This document shows positions 36,353-44,809 of a stretch of DNA of 64,000 nucleotides, in pieces (position 1 is the stretch's first letter; each line of letters opens with the position of its first letter). The stretch is from the NCBI RefSeq assembly GCF_040566555.1, contig NZ_JBEWYP010000002.1, positions 533,068 through 597,067 of the forward strand, read 5' to 3'. Origin of the DNA: Sediminicola sp040566555. Lineage in GTDB: Bacteria; Bacteroidota; Bacteroidia; Flavobacteriales; Flavobacteriaceae. The notes below the pieces were generated by a model. It saw nothing but the letters and a program-made list of their open reading frames with translations. It had not been told where the DNA came from and did no database searches. The translations under genes were made by a program, and so were the position numbers.

Positions 36353-37480
36353 ATGTCACTACAAGAGTATTTTTCACTGGTAGTTAGCGATTACACCTTG
36401 CGGACCATAACCTTGGGGACCGCAGTACTAGGTTTAGTCTGTGGCCTGCTGGGTAGTTTTGCTGTTTTGAGGAAGCAAAGCTTATTGGGAGATGCCATAT
36501 CACATGCCGCCTTGCCTGGAATTGTTATAGCATTTCTCATTACTGGGGCAAAAACAAGTAATACCCTCCTAATAGGGGCTTTGATCAGTGGCTTGATAGG
36601 AACTTTTTGGATCCGGGGAATTGTAAAAAAGACCCACTTGAAATCAGATACGGCATTGGGATTGATCCTATCCCTGTTTTTTGGTTTTGGAATGCTTTTG
36701 CTCACTTTTGTACAGAAAATGCCCAATGCACAGCAGGCAGGCTTGGATAAATATCTTTTTGGACAGGCAGCCACTTTGGTAGAGAGTGATGTTTGGTTGA
36801 TGACCATCGTTATGATAATTAGCCTTTTGGTCTTGGCGGTTTTTTGGAAGGAATTTAAGGTGCTTCATTTTGATGCTGATTATACTAAATCCTTGGGTTT
36901 TAATACCCAGATTTTGGATATGCTCATCACTTCCCTCATTGTTCTTGCTATTGTCATCGGTCTGCAAACAGTGGGTGTTGTCCTAATGAGCGCCATGTTA
37001 CTGGCACCGGCAGCTGCTGCTAGGCAATGGACAAATAAATTGGGAGTGATGGTATTCTTGGCCGCCATGTTCGGGGCGTTCTCTGGGATTCTGGGAACTG
37101 CGGTAAGCGCTAGCTCCAACAATCTTTCAACGGGACCAGTTATTGTGTTGATAGCTGCCGGGTTTGTGGTAGTGTCCTTTATCTTTTCCCCAGGTCGTGG
37201 ACTACTGTTCAAGGAAATCAGACATTGGAAAAATAGGAACGATCTACAATTGCACAAAACCCTTGCATTTATGTACGATATTGCCAAAACCCATGAAAAC
37301 GTATCACATCCACACGAAGTGAGAATCCTAAATAATTTTCAGGGGTACACTAAGAGTTCCCTTAAAAAATTGGCCGATAGGGAGTACATAACCATAGACG
37401 GATCTACATGGTCCCTGACCTTAAAAGGATTTGATAAGGCCATCAATTTATATAACCGACAAGAAAATTTGTATGAGTAG
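36353..37480 (+). CDS. Metal ABC transporter permease with C-terminal winged-helix-like domain
   Basis: 375 residues: a ZnuB/TroC-type membrane domain with about eight or nine helices (residues 1-285; LLGDAISHAALPGIV is the family signature), then a soluble tail of about 90 residues. The tail (HKTLAFMYDIAKTH...SSLKKLADREYITIDGSTWSLTLKGFDKA) has the helix-helix-wing pattern of a DtxR/MarR-like winged helix. The tail makes it about 90 residues longer than typical permeases (270-290). It overlaps the next permease by 8 bp (ATGAGTAG). Confidence 0.9.
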   Translation: MSLQEYFSLVVSDYTLRTITLGTAVLGLVCGLLGSFAVLRKQSLLGDAISHAALPGIVIAFLITGAKTSNTLLIGALISGLIGTFWIRGIVKKTHLKSDTALGLILSLFFGFGMLLLTFVQKMPNAQQAGLDKYLFGQAATLVESDVWLMTIVMIISLLVLAVFWKEFKVLHFDADYTKSLGFNTQILDMLITSLIVLAIVIGLQTVGVVLMSAMLLAPAAAARQWTNKLGVMVFLAAMFGAFSGILGTAVSASSNNLSTGPVIVLIAAGFVVVSFIFSPGRGLLFKEIRHWKNRNDLQLHKTLAFMYDIAKTHENVSHPHEVRILNNFQGYTKSSLKKLADREYITIDGSTWSLTLKGFDKAINLYNRQENLYE

Positions 37481-38633
37481 CGCACAATTGGAAATACAGT
37501 TAATTGCATGTATTGTGGCCATAGCCTGTGCCATCCCTGGCACTTTTCTGGTCTTAAGGAAAATGGCCATGATCAGTGATGCCATAAGCCATTCCATCCT
37601 TCCCGGAATTGTCGTGGGCTTTTTTCTTACGGAGGACCTAAATTCTCCATGGCTGATTTTGTTAGCAGCTTTCAGTGGTATTCTTACTGTAGTTTTAGTG
37701 GAGTATATTCAAAAAACTGGATTGGTAAAGGAGGATACGGCCATTGGTCTTGTTTTTCCGGCCCTTTTCAGTATTGGAGTCATCCTTATTGCCAAAAATG
37801 CGGGGGATGTCCATTTGGATATTGATGCCGTTCTCTTGGGGGAATTGGCTTTTGCCCCTTTTGATCGTTTGATGATCAATGGAACGGATATGGGTCCAAA
37901 ATCTCTTTACGTTATTGGCACCATCTTACTGATTACCTTGGGCTTATTGATTGCCTTTTTCAAAGAGCTTAAATTGAGCACATTTGATACCCAATTGGCG
38001 GCTACTTTAGGTTTTTCCCCTGTAATAATGCACTATGGGCTTATGACCGTGGCCTCTGTAACTACCGTAGGGGCTTTTGATGCCGTTGGCGCTATTTTGG
38101 TAGTAGCCCTAATGATAGCTCCTGCCGCTATGGCCTATTTATTGACCAAGGATTTAAAGAAGATGTTATGGTTGTCCGTTTTATTTGGGATGATAGCCGC
38201 AATTCTTGGGTATTGGGTGGCACATTGGTTGGATGCATCCATTGCAGGCTCCATTACGACGGTTTTGGGAGTCTTGTTTCTTGCGGTTTATCTGTTTGCA
38301 CCGAATACTGGATTGATATCTGTACTCTATCGTCAAAAACGCCAACAGGTAGAAGTTCACCTTCTAACCTTTTTGTTGCACTTACAGAATCACGAGGACA
38401 TTGCAGAGCGACATATCAAGCATCTAAACGAGCACATCAATTGGCATGAGGTCACGGCCAAGTCGGTCTTGGACTTGGCCGTTAAAAACAATATGATAGT
38501 CATTGAGGATCAAATTATTTCCCTTACACCAAAAGGAGAAGTGTTTACTGCTGAAGCCATCAATTACATTATCACCAATAAAAGTGCGGCCATTGAGGAG
38601 ATGAAAGATCGATTCTTCCTTTTTAGGGGATAG
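37473..38633 (+). CDS. Second metal ABC transporter permease with winged-helix-like tail
   Basis: About 386 residues from the ATG at 37473, which overlaps the preceding stop; the frame itself opens at 37431. The membrane domain (about 1-280) contains MISDAISHSILPGIVVG. It too ends in a soluble domain of about 95 residues (LLTFLLHLQNHEDIAERHIKHL...VLDLAVKNNMIVIEDQIISLTPKGE) with a winged-helix layout similar to, but diverged from, that of its partner. TroC and TroD are normally different subunits of one heterodimer, so both halves carry the extra domain. Last gene of the operon. Confidence 0.9.
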   Translation: MSSAQLEIQLIACIVAIACAIPGTFLVLRKMAMISDAISHSILPGIVVGFFLTEDLNSPWLILLAAFSGILTVVLVEYIQKTGLVKEDTAIGLVFPALFSIGVILIAKNAGDVHLDIDAVLLGELAFAPFDRLMINGTDMGPKSLYVIGTILLITLGLLIAFFKELKLSTFDTQLAATLGFSPVIMHYGLMTVASVTTVGAFDAVGAILVVALMIAPAAMAYLLTKDLKKMLWLSVLFGMIAAILGYWVAHWLDASIAGSITTVLGVLFLAVYLFAPNTGLISVLYRQKRQQVEVHLLTFLLHLQNHEDIAERHIKHLNEHINWHEVTAKSVLDLAVKNNMIVIEDQIISLTPKGEVFTAEAINYIITNKSAAIEEMKDRFFLFRG

Positions 38634-39009
38634 GGGGTTTATGTCCCTTGTGTTAGTGTTAAGGATTGATTAAGTTTAATCACTTATAAAATCTTGGACC
38701 ATGCATAAAAAGTTCCGCTATTCTTCACCTTTTTTAACTCTTTTACAAATTCCCGAAGCTACTTTTTCCAATGAGGATATCCTTGATTTGGAATATATTT
38801 CCGATCATTAAATAACCGCCATTGGTGATGGTTGGGAAGCAACCCAGTTCGGTATTGTAGTTGTATCATGTATTGAAGTTAAAGAAAAAAGAAACTATTT
38901 TAGTGGAAATTCCAAAAGCTGTAAATAGGATTGCTAATAAGTCAAGTAAATATTAAATAGCACAGTCCTTGGCCTGTTTGGATAAACATAAAATAAAAAA
39001 AGACGAATA
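38634..39009. other. Intergenic stretch with a broken small reading frame
   Basis: No intact gene of normal size. It contains the interrupted frame described at 38701-38928. No convincing terminator was seen for the metal operon. Confidence 0.4.
38701..38928 (+). pseudogene. Possible interrupted small gene
   Basis: An ATG at 38701 opens a 36-codon frame (starting MHKKFRYSSPFLTLLQIPEA) ending at TAA 38809-38811. The same frame then stays open for 38 more codons (GDGWEATQFGIVVVSCIEV in the middle) until TAG at 38926-38928. A single in-frame stop in an otherwise open 75-codon frame suggests a decayed gene, but chance cannot be excluded. No family recognised. Confidence 0.25.
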
Positions 39010-39438
39010 ATGGGAAGAAAGAACAATAAACGACCTTGGATGCTCAACATGTTGATTGTGGTGACCATAATTGTGGTATTCCTTGTGTTTGCAGCTCATT
39101 ATAAAAACTGGATCAGAACCGAAAATGATTCCATGGAAATCTTATCGGGTATCTATTACAAGGAATTGCGGTATGCCGAGATTGATAGTGTGGTAATGGT
39201 TCAAAAGATTCCTTCTTTGGAGAGGATCAATGGATTTTCTGCTATGGAGAGGGAAAAGGGGCTTTTTAAGGATAGTATCCATAAAACTGAGGTGTATATG
39301 TACGTGGATAGGCTATCACAACCCAAAATAAGGGTGGTCTACCAAGATTCGTTAAAGTTGTTCCTAAACCTTACCGATAGTACCGAAACCCAACAGATGT
39401 TTCAATTTTTAACGGATAAAATAAAACCAAATCAATAA
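39010..39438 (+). CDS. Single-span membrane-anchored protein of unknown function
   Basis: 142 residues: short basic N-terminus (MGRKNNKRPW), one membrane helix (about 13-33, LNMLIVVTIIVVFLVFAAHY), and a roughly 105-residue extracytoplasmic domain with no recognised motif. The topology is N-in, C-out. It ends 60 bp before the start of the DUF2141 gene. I do not recognise the family. Confidence 0.7.
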   Translation: MGRKNNKRPWMLNMLIVVTIIVVFLVFAAHYKNWIRTENDSMEILSGIYYKELRYAEIDSVVMVQKIPSLERINGFSAMEREKGLFKDSIHKTEVYMYVDRLSQPKIRVVYQDSLKLFLNLTDSTETQQMFQFLTDKIKPNQ

Positions 39439-39463
39439 TAATATACTTTTAAAAAATACCGTT

Positions 39464-39471
39464 TACATTTG
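39464..39471 (+). promoter_or_regulatory. Promoter -7 element for the DUF2141 gene
   Basis: TACATTTG matches TAnnTTTG, 27 bp upstream of the GTG at 39499. It overlaps the alternative TTG codon at 39469, which therefore cannot be the start. Confidence 0.45.
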
Positions 39472-39498
39472 TGCCAACTTTTAGATCCAAATACAACT

Positions 39499-39906
39499 GT
39501 GAGATACTTTCTACTTACTATGCTTTTCCCGATCATAGCCTTTTCCCAAAATAATCTTTCAATAGATGTGGAAGGTGTGGCCTCTTCAGAGGGGCGCATC
39601 AGTGTTGCTGTTTACAATAATTCAACTGGATTTTTAAAGTTCGAAACTGTATACAGGAGTGATAGTACGGCGGCTAAAAAAAAGAAAACCAATTTGGTTA
39701 TAACCAACCTGCCAAATGGAACCTATGCCTTGGCCGTTTTTCATGATAAAAATGGTAATGATAAGTTGGATACGAACTGGTTGGGGATACCCAAAGAGGC
39801 AATTGGATTTTCCAACGCCAAAATGAAAACATTCGGGCCTCCGAGCTTTGAGGACTGTGCTTTTAACCTTGAAGGTGATGCACAAATACGTTTAGAACTC
39901 AATTAA
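39499..39906 (+). CDS. DUF2141 family exported protein
   Basis: 135 residues from GTG 39499, chosen because it gives a clean signal peptide (MRYFLLTMLFPIIAFSQ) just downstream of a -7 element. The mature part is a beta-sandwich-like DUF2141 domain with the typical GRISVAVYNNSTGFLKF and the segment GTYALAVFHDKNGNDKLDTNWLGIPKE, which looks like a D-x-N-x-D calcium-binding-type loop. Function in the family is unknown; periplasmic or secreted location is predicted. Confidence 0.82.
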   Translation: MRYFLLTMLFPIIAFSQNNLSIDVEGVASSEGRISVAVYNNSTGFLKFETVYRSDSTAAKKKKTNLVITNLPNGTYALAVFHDKNGNDKLDTNWLGIPKEAIGFSNAKMKTFGPPSFEDCAFNLEGDAQIRLELN

Positions 39907-40019
39907 ATTCTTCTGAACTATTGTGACCCCAATTATAGGGGAAGCAAAAATATAGTATTAGCCATAATTTTCATTTTAGAAATTATGCTATAGAATTTCT
40001 ATCTTTAAAAAAAACAAAA

Positions 40020-40406
40020 ATGATTTTACTGGTACCGTTTATTGGGGCTTTATATGGGATGTTGGCTGTAATTTTTGGTGCATTTGGTGCCCATGCCTTA
40101 AAAAAGACATTTTCAGAAGAACAACTAAAGAGTTTTGAAACAGGGGTTAAGTATCAGATGTATCACGCTATACTATTGGTCGTGCTAGGCTTTAACTTTG
40201 GTTTTAATTCTTCTTTGGAAACCTATATTGTTTATTGCTTTATCATAGGGACTTTTTTGTTTTCCTTTAGTATCTATGGCCTGTGTCTAAGCGCTGCCAA
40301 AGGAAAAAAATTACGGTTTTTAGGTCCAATTACTCCTATTGGTGGTTTGATACTGGTAATAGGTTGGGGCCTTTTATTGTATTCGTTTGTTGCCGAGGTT
40401 ATTTAG
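40020..40406 (+). CDS. DUF423 family membrane protein
   Basis: 128 residues, four predicted membrane helices, with the family motif FGAFGAHALKK near the N-terminus (residues about 19-30). Homologous to E. coli YgdD; function unknown. It converges on the next gene with a 4-bp overlap of stop regions. Confidence 0.88.
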   Translation: MILLVPFIGALYGMLAVIFGAFGAHALKKTFSEEQLKSFETGVKYQMYHAILLVVLGFNFGFNSSLETYIVYCFIIGTFLFSFSIYGLCLSAAKGKKLRFLGPITPIGGLILVIGWGLLLYSFVAEVI

Positions 40407-41944
40407 TCATTACCTGAAACTTCATCCTTGGAGGTGAATTCCTTAATCGCCCTATTGGGTTCTATAATGGCATACCCCTTCCAAAACTCAGGATCGTATT
40501 TTGGCATATAGGTAGGCAATACTGAATTGTTTTCGCTAATAGCTTCGAATTGTGCCCTAGTGGTATTTTGGGTATCGAACACTACAATTTCAAATTTATT
40601 GGTACTGGAAATTCCCAGATCCATGTCCAACGAAAGTTCGTTTTGTTTTCGCCTGCCCTTTACATTTTTATTTTTTTCAATTATTTTTAATGGGCGTTTG
40701 ATACCTGCAACACTCCCATTCTCCTTTTCTAAATAACGAAGGTTGTATCTATTGTCGTCTCCCTTATAAAAGATCATTTTTCCTTTGGAAAGGTGCTGAT
40801 TCAAAGAAACCCCTAACAATTTAAAAGTGCGAACGGGCTTTACATTTTCATAATCTACCCTTGCTATTGCAAAGTCATCTGCATTGATATAAAGCGTTCC
40901 TCTATAATCCTCGGAACCTTTTGGTTCAAAATTAATGACGTAAACAGGGTCACTCCCCAAATAGGTGAAATCATCGAGTTTAAAATTGTATCTGCGCTGC
41001 TTCCAAAGGAAATTAAGATTGGAATCCTCCATAAAAAAGAGCTGTTCCATAAGCTTGGAAATAGTGATCTTCCTGTATTTGGCAAAATTTTCCTTTCGTT
41101 CTGCAGTGTTCTTTTTTTCTTCTTCCAATTTCTTGTTCAAAGCTGCTACATCACTGGAGTCCACTTCGGTTGCAAATAGTTCATCAGCATCCATTTTTGT
41201 GCCGAAAAAGCCTGATTTGATCTTAAAATAAGAATCGGTCTTTACATTTTTCTTTATGATGTTATTGAACTTGTTTTCCAATGCCTCAAGGTCTAGAGCA
41301 CTGTTTTTGTCATAAAGTTCAGAAGCTTTAATGAGATCAATCTTTTGTTTTTTATTGTCAAAATTGCCATAAAAATCACAGAGCACTTCAGTGTAACGGG
41401 CATCAACTTTTGGCACCGTTTGTATCACACTGTCCAAAAAGGATTTGTTAAAGGCGTCTATGGTGGATTCTAGGTCGGAATACTTTGATCTGTACAGGTG
41501 CTGGTAGTAATATTCCCTAAAAAACAATCGTCTTTTGGTTAGGTCTCGATTGTAATTTCTATCGAGATTAGATTTTACCAGATCAAGGATGTCATCTGCA
41601 CTGTATTGTTTGTTGGAAACAATGACGGAGTTAAGGGCTATGGGTTTAGGTGTCAAATAAACCAAACTGTCTTTAAATTGACCAATGGACCTTCCCAACG
41701 ATTCATATCCCATACAGGAAATGAACAAGGAGTCGGTACTCTTGGAGGTGTTGTCCAGCATAAGGGCAAACTGGCCTTCCTCATTGGAGATAACACCACG
41801 GTTATTTCCCATTTGAATTGTAGCATAAGGAATTGCCTGTAGGGTGGACGAGTCCAATAGTTTGCCAGAAACAACCTGTGCTTGAAGGCATATAATCCCC
41901 AAGAGAAACAATAGGGATGGGAAAAAGAAATGCTTTAAGGTCAT
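40403..41944 (-). CDS. Exported protein with carboxypeptidase-like regulatory domain
   Basis: 513 residues: signal peptide ending ...CLQAQ, a CarboxypepD_reg-like beta-sandwich (about 24-105; SGKLLDSSTLQAIPYATIQMGNNRG), then a long region of mixed helix and beta with a coiled-coil-like segment (NKKLEEEKKNTAERKENF) around residue 270. The C-terminal half resembles the DUF5686-type outer-membrane-associated proteins of Bacteroidota, but I am not sure of that match. No enzymatic motif seen; probably envelope-located. Confidence 0.65.
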   Translation of the reverse strand: MTLKHFFFPSLLFLLGIICLQAQVVSGKLLDSSTLQAIPYATIQMGNNRGVISNEEGQFALMLDNTSKSTDSLFISCMGYESLGRSIGQFKDSLVYLTPKPIALNSVIVSNKQYSADDILDLVKSNLDRNYNRDLTKRRLFFREYYYQHLYRSKYSDLESTIDAFNKSFLDSVIQTVPKVDARYTEVLCDFYGNFDNKKQKIDLIKASELYDKNSALDLEALENKFNNIIKKNVKTDSYFKIKSGFFGTKMDADELFATEVDSSDVAALNKKLEEEKKNTAERKENFAKYRKITISKLMEQLFFMEDSNLNFLWKQRRYNFKLDDFTYLGSDPVYVINFEPKGSEDYRGTLYINADDFAIARVDYENVKPVRTFKLLGVSLNQHLSKGKMIFYKGDDNRYNLRYLEKENGSVAGIKRPLKIIEKNKNVKGRRKQNELSLDMDLGISSTNKFEIVVFDTQNTTRAQFEAISENNSVLPTYMPKYDPEFWKGYAIIEPNRAIKEFTSKDEVSGND

Positions 41945-42108
41945 GGACTAATTTCAGTTGGAGTTTTACAAATCAATGAATAGAAATTTAGGTAACCTTG
42001 GTATTTGGCATTTTGTTATGACCTATTTATGGTTTTTTAACATAAAAGGAAAATATAGTAAGAGTGTGCTTTATAAAGACAAGAGTGGCAATAATAGGAT
42101 ATAGGTGA

Positions 42109-42258
42109 TTAATGGCAACCACAATTCCCGTCGCCACAATTTTTGACCCCTCTTTTTTTAGAGGCAAATACGGTACTGGGCAAGAAGAATTTTTTGACGA
42201 TATAACCTACTGCCAAGATCAAAGTGACGTATACTAATATGTTTTGAAACAGTTCCAT
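42109..42258 (-). CDS. FeoB-associated Cys-rich membrane protein
   Basis: A 49-residue protein: one membrane helix at the N-terminus (MELFQNILVYVTLILAVGYI), a basic stretch, and the Cys-rich tail NCGDGNCGCH. This matches the FeoB-associated family that accompanies FeoB in many bacteria and may help ferrous iron transport like FeoC. Its ATG comes one base after the feoB stop, so it is the last gene of feoA-feoB-x. Confidence 0.85.
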   Translation of the reverse strand: MELFQNILVYVTLILAVGYIVKKFFLPSTVFASKKRGVKNCGDGNCGCH

Positions 42259-42259
42259 T

Positions 42260-44479
42260 TTACTTTAAGATTTGATAGGCGATCAATGCTACAATATACG
42301 CAAAAATGCTCATAAACACAAGCTGTGCGGCTGGCCACTTCCACGTATTGGTCTCCCTTTTTACTACGGCCAGGGTGCTCATGCATTGCATGGCAAAGGC
42401 ATAAAATAACAAGAGGGAGATTCCAGATGCCATGTTGAACAATGGCTTCTTGGTGAATGTGTTAACTTCTGCGGACATCCTATTTTTAATGGTCTCCTCC
42501 TCGTCACTTCCAACGCTATAGATTGTGGCCAAGGTGCCAACAAAAACTTCCCTGGCGGCAAAGGATGTCAATACAGCTATTCCAATCTTCCAATCATACC
42601 CCAAGGGTTTCACTATCGGTTCAATTGCTTTCCCCATATAGCCCATGTAAGAATTCTCCAATTTATAGCTGGAAATCTCTTGGTTTAAAGCTCTTTCATT
42701 TAAAAGTTGTCTTTTCCGTACAACAGAATCCTGTAAGGCATTGGGTGAAAGTTGATTTTCCTGCAATGCTACCTGGTACGAAGCTAAGGTGTTATCCATG
42801 TTGGACGTATTGTAATCGGTAAAACCTTCCTTTGCAATGCGCTCTTTAACAAGTTTTTCTGCATTTTCGAATTCGTCTGAAAAACCATTGGAACCTAAAA
42901 ACCATAGAATAATTGAAATCGCCAAAATGATTTTACCGGCACCGAAGACAAAACTTTTTGTTTTTTCCAAAACCGTATAGGCCACATTTTTTAAAAGTGG
43001 GAGCTTGTAGTTGGGCATTTCAACCACAAAAAAGGATTTAGTCTTGATCTTTAAGATCTTATTGAGGATCATGGCAGAAATAATTGCCGCTCCAAAGCCT
43101 ATCAGGTATAGCAACATTAAGGTCAGGGCTTGGTAACTTAGCCCTAGAAAACGGCCTTCTGGAATCACCAAGGCAATGATAATAAGATAAACAGGCAATC
43201 TTGCCGAACAGGTCGTAAATGGGGTGACCAAAATGGTAATCAACCGTTCCTTCCAATTTTCTATAGTCCTGGTCGCCATAACGGCGGGGATGGCGCAGGC
43301 TGTTCCTGAAATTAAGGGGACAATGCTTTTTCCACTTAATCCAAACGGTCTCATTAGTCGATCCATCAAAAAGACCACCCTGCTCATATAACCGGTTTCT
43401 TCCAATAAGGAGATGAACAAGAACAAAAAGGCAATTTGGGGGATAAAAATGACAATGCCTCCAATACCGGTAAGAATACCTTCCGCAATAAGATTGGTGA
43501 ACTGGCCGGGGGGAAGGGTAGCTTTTACCCACTCACTTCCAAAGACAAAAAGTTCATCAATAAAATCCATTGGGTAGCTGCTCCAATCATAGATCGCCTG
43601 AAAGATGGTCAAGAGAATCAAAAAGAATATTAGATACCCAAAAACTTTATGGGTAAGAATTTTGTCCAAAGTGGCCCTGAATCCTTTTGCGGCATTAACA
43701 TCAACCTTATAAGCTTGTTTTAGGACTCCATTTATGAATTGGTAACGCAAGATGGTTTCCTTTTGCTGTAGTCTTTTTAATTCTGATTTGGTTTTTGTTA
43801 CAAAGGAAGAGGTGTTCTTGGTCAGAATTTTTTCAATGGGGGTAAAGTTCACATCCTGTGTAATGACCAACCACAGTTTGTAGAGGTCTTCCTTTGGAAA
43901 AGTCTCTTTTAAGCGCTCAAAATATTCAGGCGCAATGATTTTTGTATCCACATTGGGTGTGGTGGACAAATTTTTATAATCCGCGATGAGTTCTTTGATG
44001 CGTTCTACTCCTGTACCATTACGGGTACTAACTAGGGCTATTTTGGTATTTAATTGCTCCTCCAATAAAGGAATATCCAGAGAAATCCCTTTGCGCGACA
44101 TTCTGTCGGCCATATTGATGACGAGAATGGACGGAATTCTTAAATCTTTTATTTGGGTGAATAAGAGCAGGTTTCGCTTCAAATTTTCCACATCCGTAAT
44201 CACTACGGCCACATCGGGAAAATCCTTATCATTTTTATTGAGTAAAAGCTCCACTGCCACACTCTCATCCAGGGAGGTGGTGTTGAGGCTATATGTCCCA
44301 GGTAAATCTAGAATGTGGGCCTTAACGCCTCGGGGCAGCTTACAGATGCCCTCCTTCTTTTCAACTGTGATTCCGGGATAATTACCAACTTTTTGCTTTA
44401 GTCCTGTAAGTTGGTTAAATACTGAAGTTTTACCTGTATTGGGGTTGCCTATGAGGGCTACATTGATGCTTTTGCTCAT
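42260..44479 (-). CDS. feoB: Ferrous iron transport protein B
   Basis: Inner-membrane Fe(II) transporter of 739 residues. The N-terminal G domain has G1 GNPNTGKTS (11-19), G3 DLPG, and G4-like NMAD; a helical spacer (GDI) follows, and the membrane domain contains the two Gate motifs (e.g. GTACAIPAVMATRT and AAREVFVGTLATIYSVG). It overlaps feoA by 4 bp (ATGA). No truncation. Energy coupling is through GTP hydrolysis in the family. Confidence 0.96.
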   Translation of the reverse strand: MSKSINVALIGNPNTGKTSVFNQLTGLKQKVGNYPGITVEKKEGICKLPRGVKAHILDLPGTYSLNTTSLDESVAVELLLNKNDKDFPDVAVVITDVENLKRNLLLFTQIKDLRIPSILVINMADRMSRKGISLDIPLLEEQLNTKIALVSTRNGTGVERIKELIADYKNLSTTPNVDTKIIAPEYFERLKETFPKEDLYKLWLVITQDVNFTPIEKILTKNTSSFVTKTKSELKRLQQKETILRYQFINGVLKQAYKVDVNAAKGFRATLDKILTHKVFGYLIFFLILLTIFQAIYDWSSYPMDFIDELFVFGSEWVKATLPPGQFTNLIAEGILTGIGGIVIFIPQIAFLFLFISLLEETGYMSRVVFLMDRLMRPFGLSGKSIVPLISGTACAIPAVMATRTIENWKERLITILVTPFTTCSARLPVYLIIIALVIPEGRFLGLSYQALTLMLLYLIGFGAAIISAMILNKILKIKTKSFFVVEMPNYKLPLLKNVAYTVLEKTKSFVFGAGKIILAISIILWFLGSNGFSDEFENAEKLVKERIAKEGFTDYNTSNMDNTLASYQVALQENQLSPNALQDSVVRKRQLLNERALNQEISSYKLENSYMGYMGKAIEPIVKPLGYDWKIGIAVLTSFAAREVFVGTLATIYSVGSDEEETIKNRMSAEVNTFTKKPLFNMASGISLLLFYAFAMQCMSTLAVVKRETNTWKWPAAQLVFMSIFAYIVALIAYQILK

Positions 44480-44721
44480 AAAACTGCATTATCAACAATT
44501 ATCTCCAACTCAATTTGAAGGGCAACTTCCCTTCTTATGGCAATGTGTGAACCGTTTACGTTGATATAGATAGGATCATTCAGGGGTGCCACTTGTACCA
44601 TTTCCACTTCATTGCCAGGCAGGCAACCAAGTTCCAATAGTTTTATGGGTAGGATGTCATCAGCAAATTCCTTGATGATTCCCTTCTGTCCTCTCTTTAA
44701 ATGTGCGACGGTCGTAATCAA
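44476..44721 (-). CDS. feoA: Ferrous iron transport protein A
   Basis: 81-residue SH3-like protein that stimulates FeoB. The frame begins with TTG (44721-44719), and no ATG lies near the start, so TTG is the likely initiator. The sequence LKRGQKGIIKEFADDILPIKLLELGCLPGNEVEMV is typical FeoA. Overlaps feoB by 4 bp. A -7 element and a DtxR-like palindrome lie just upstream. Confidence 0.93.
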   Translation of the reverse strand: MITTVAHLKRGQKGIIKEFADDILPIKLLELGCLPGNEVEMVQVAPLNDPIYINVNGSHIAIRREVALQIELEIIVDNAVL

Positions 44722-44727
44722 TTTTTA

Positions 44728-44758
44728 TTTAGATTGATTTTAATTAAGAGCAAAAATA
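44728..44758 (-). promoter_or_regulatory. feo promoter and possible metal-regulator site
   Basis: On the minus strand TATTTTTG (44758-44751) matches TAnnTTTG, about 30 bp upstream of feoA. Between it and the start, the plus-strand sequence TTTAGATTGATTTTAA (44728-44743) shares 11 of 16 positions with the reverse complement of the DtxR-like site at 33126-33141, so a metal-dependent repressor may act here. Confidence 0.35.
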
Positions 44759-44809
44759 AGGGAAAAATATCGATTTAAAGTCTAATTATTTACTAAAAAT
44801 GGAAAGGTT

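Noticed and set aside
43059..43532. Minus-strand open frame of 157 codons within feoB in another frame
   Set aside because: It lies wholly inside the FeoB membrane domain, whose motifs are intact in the main frame.
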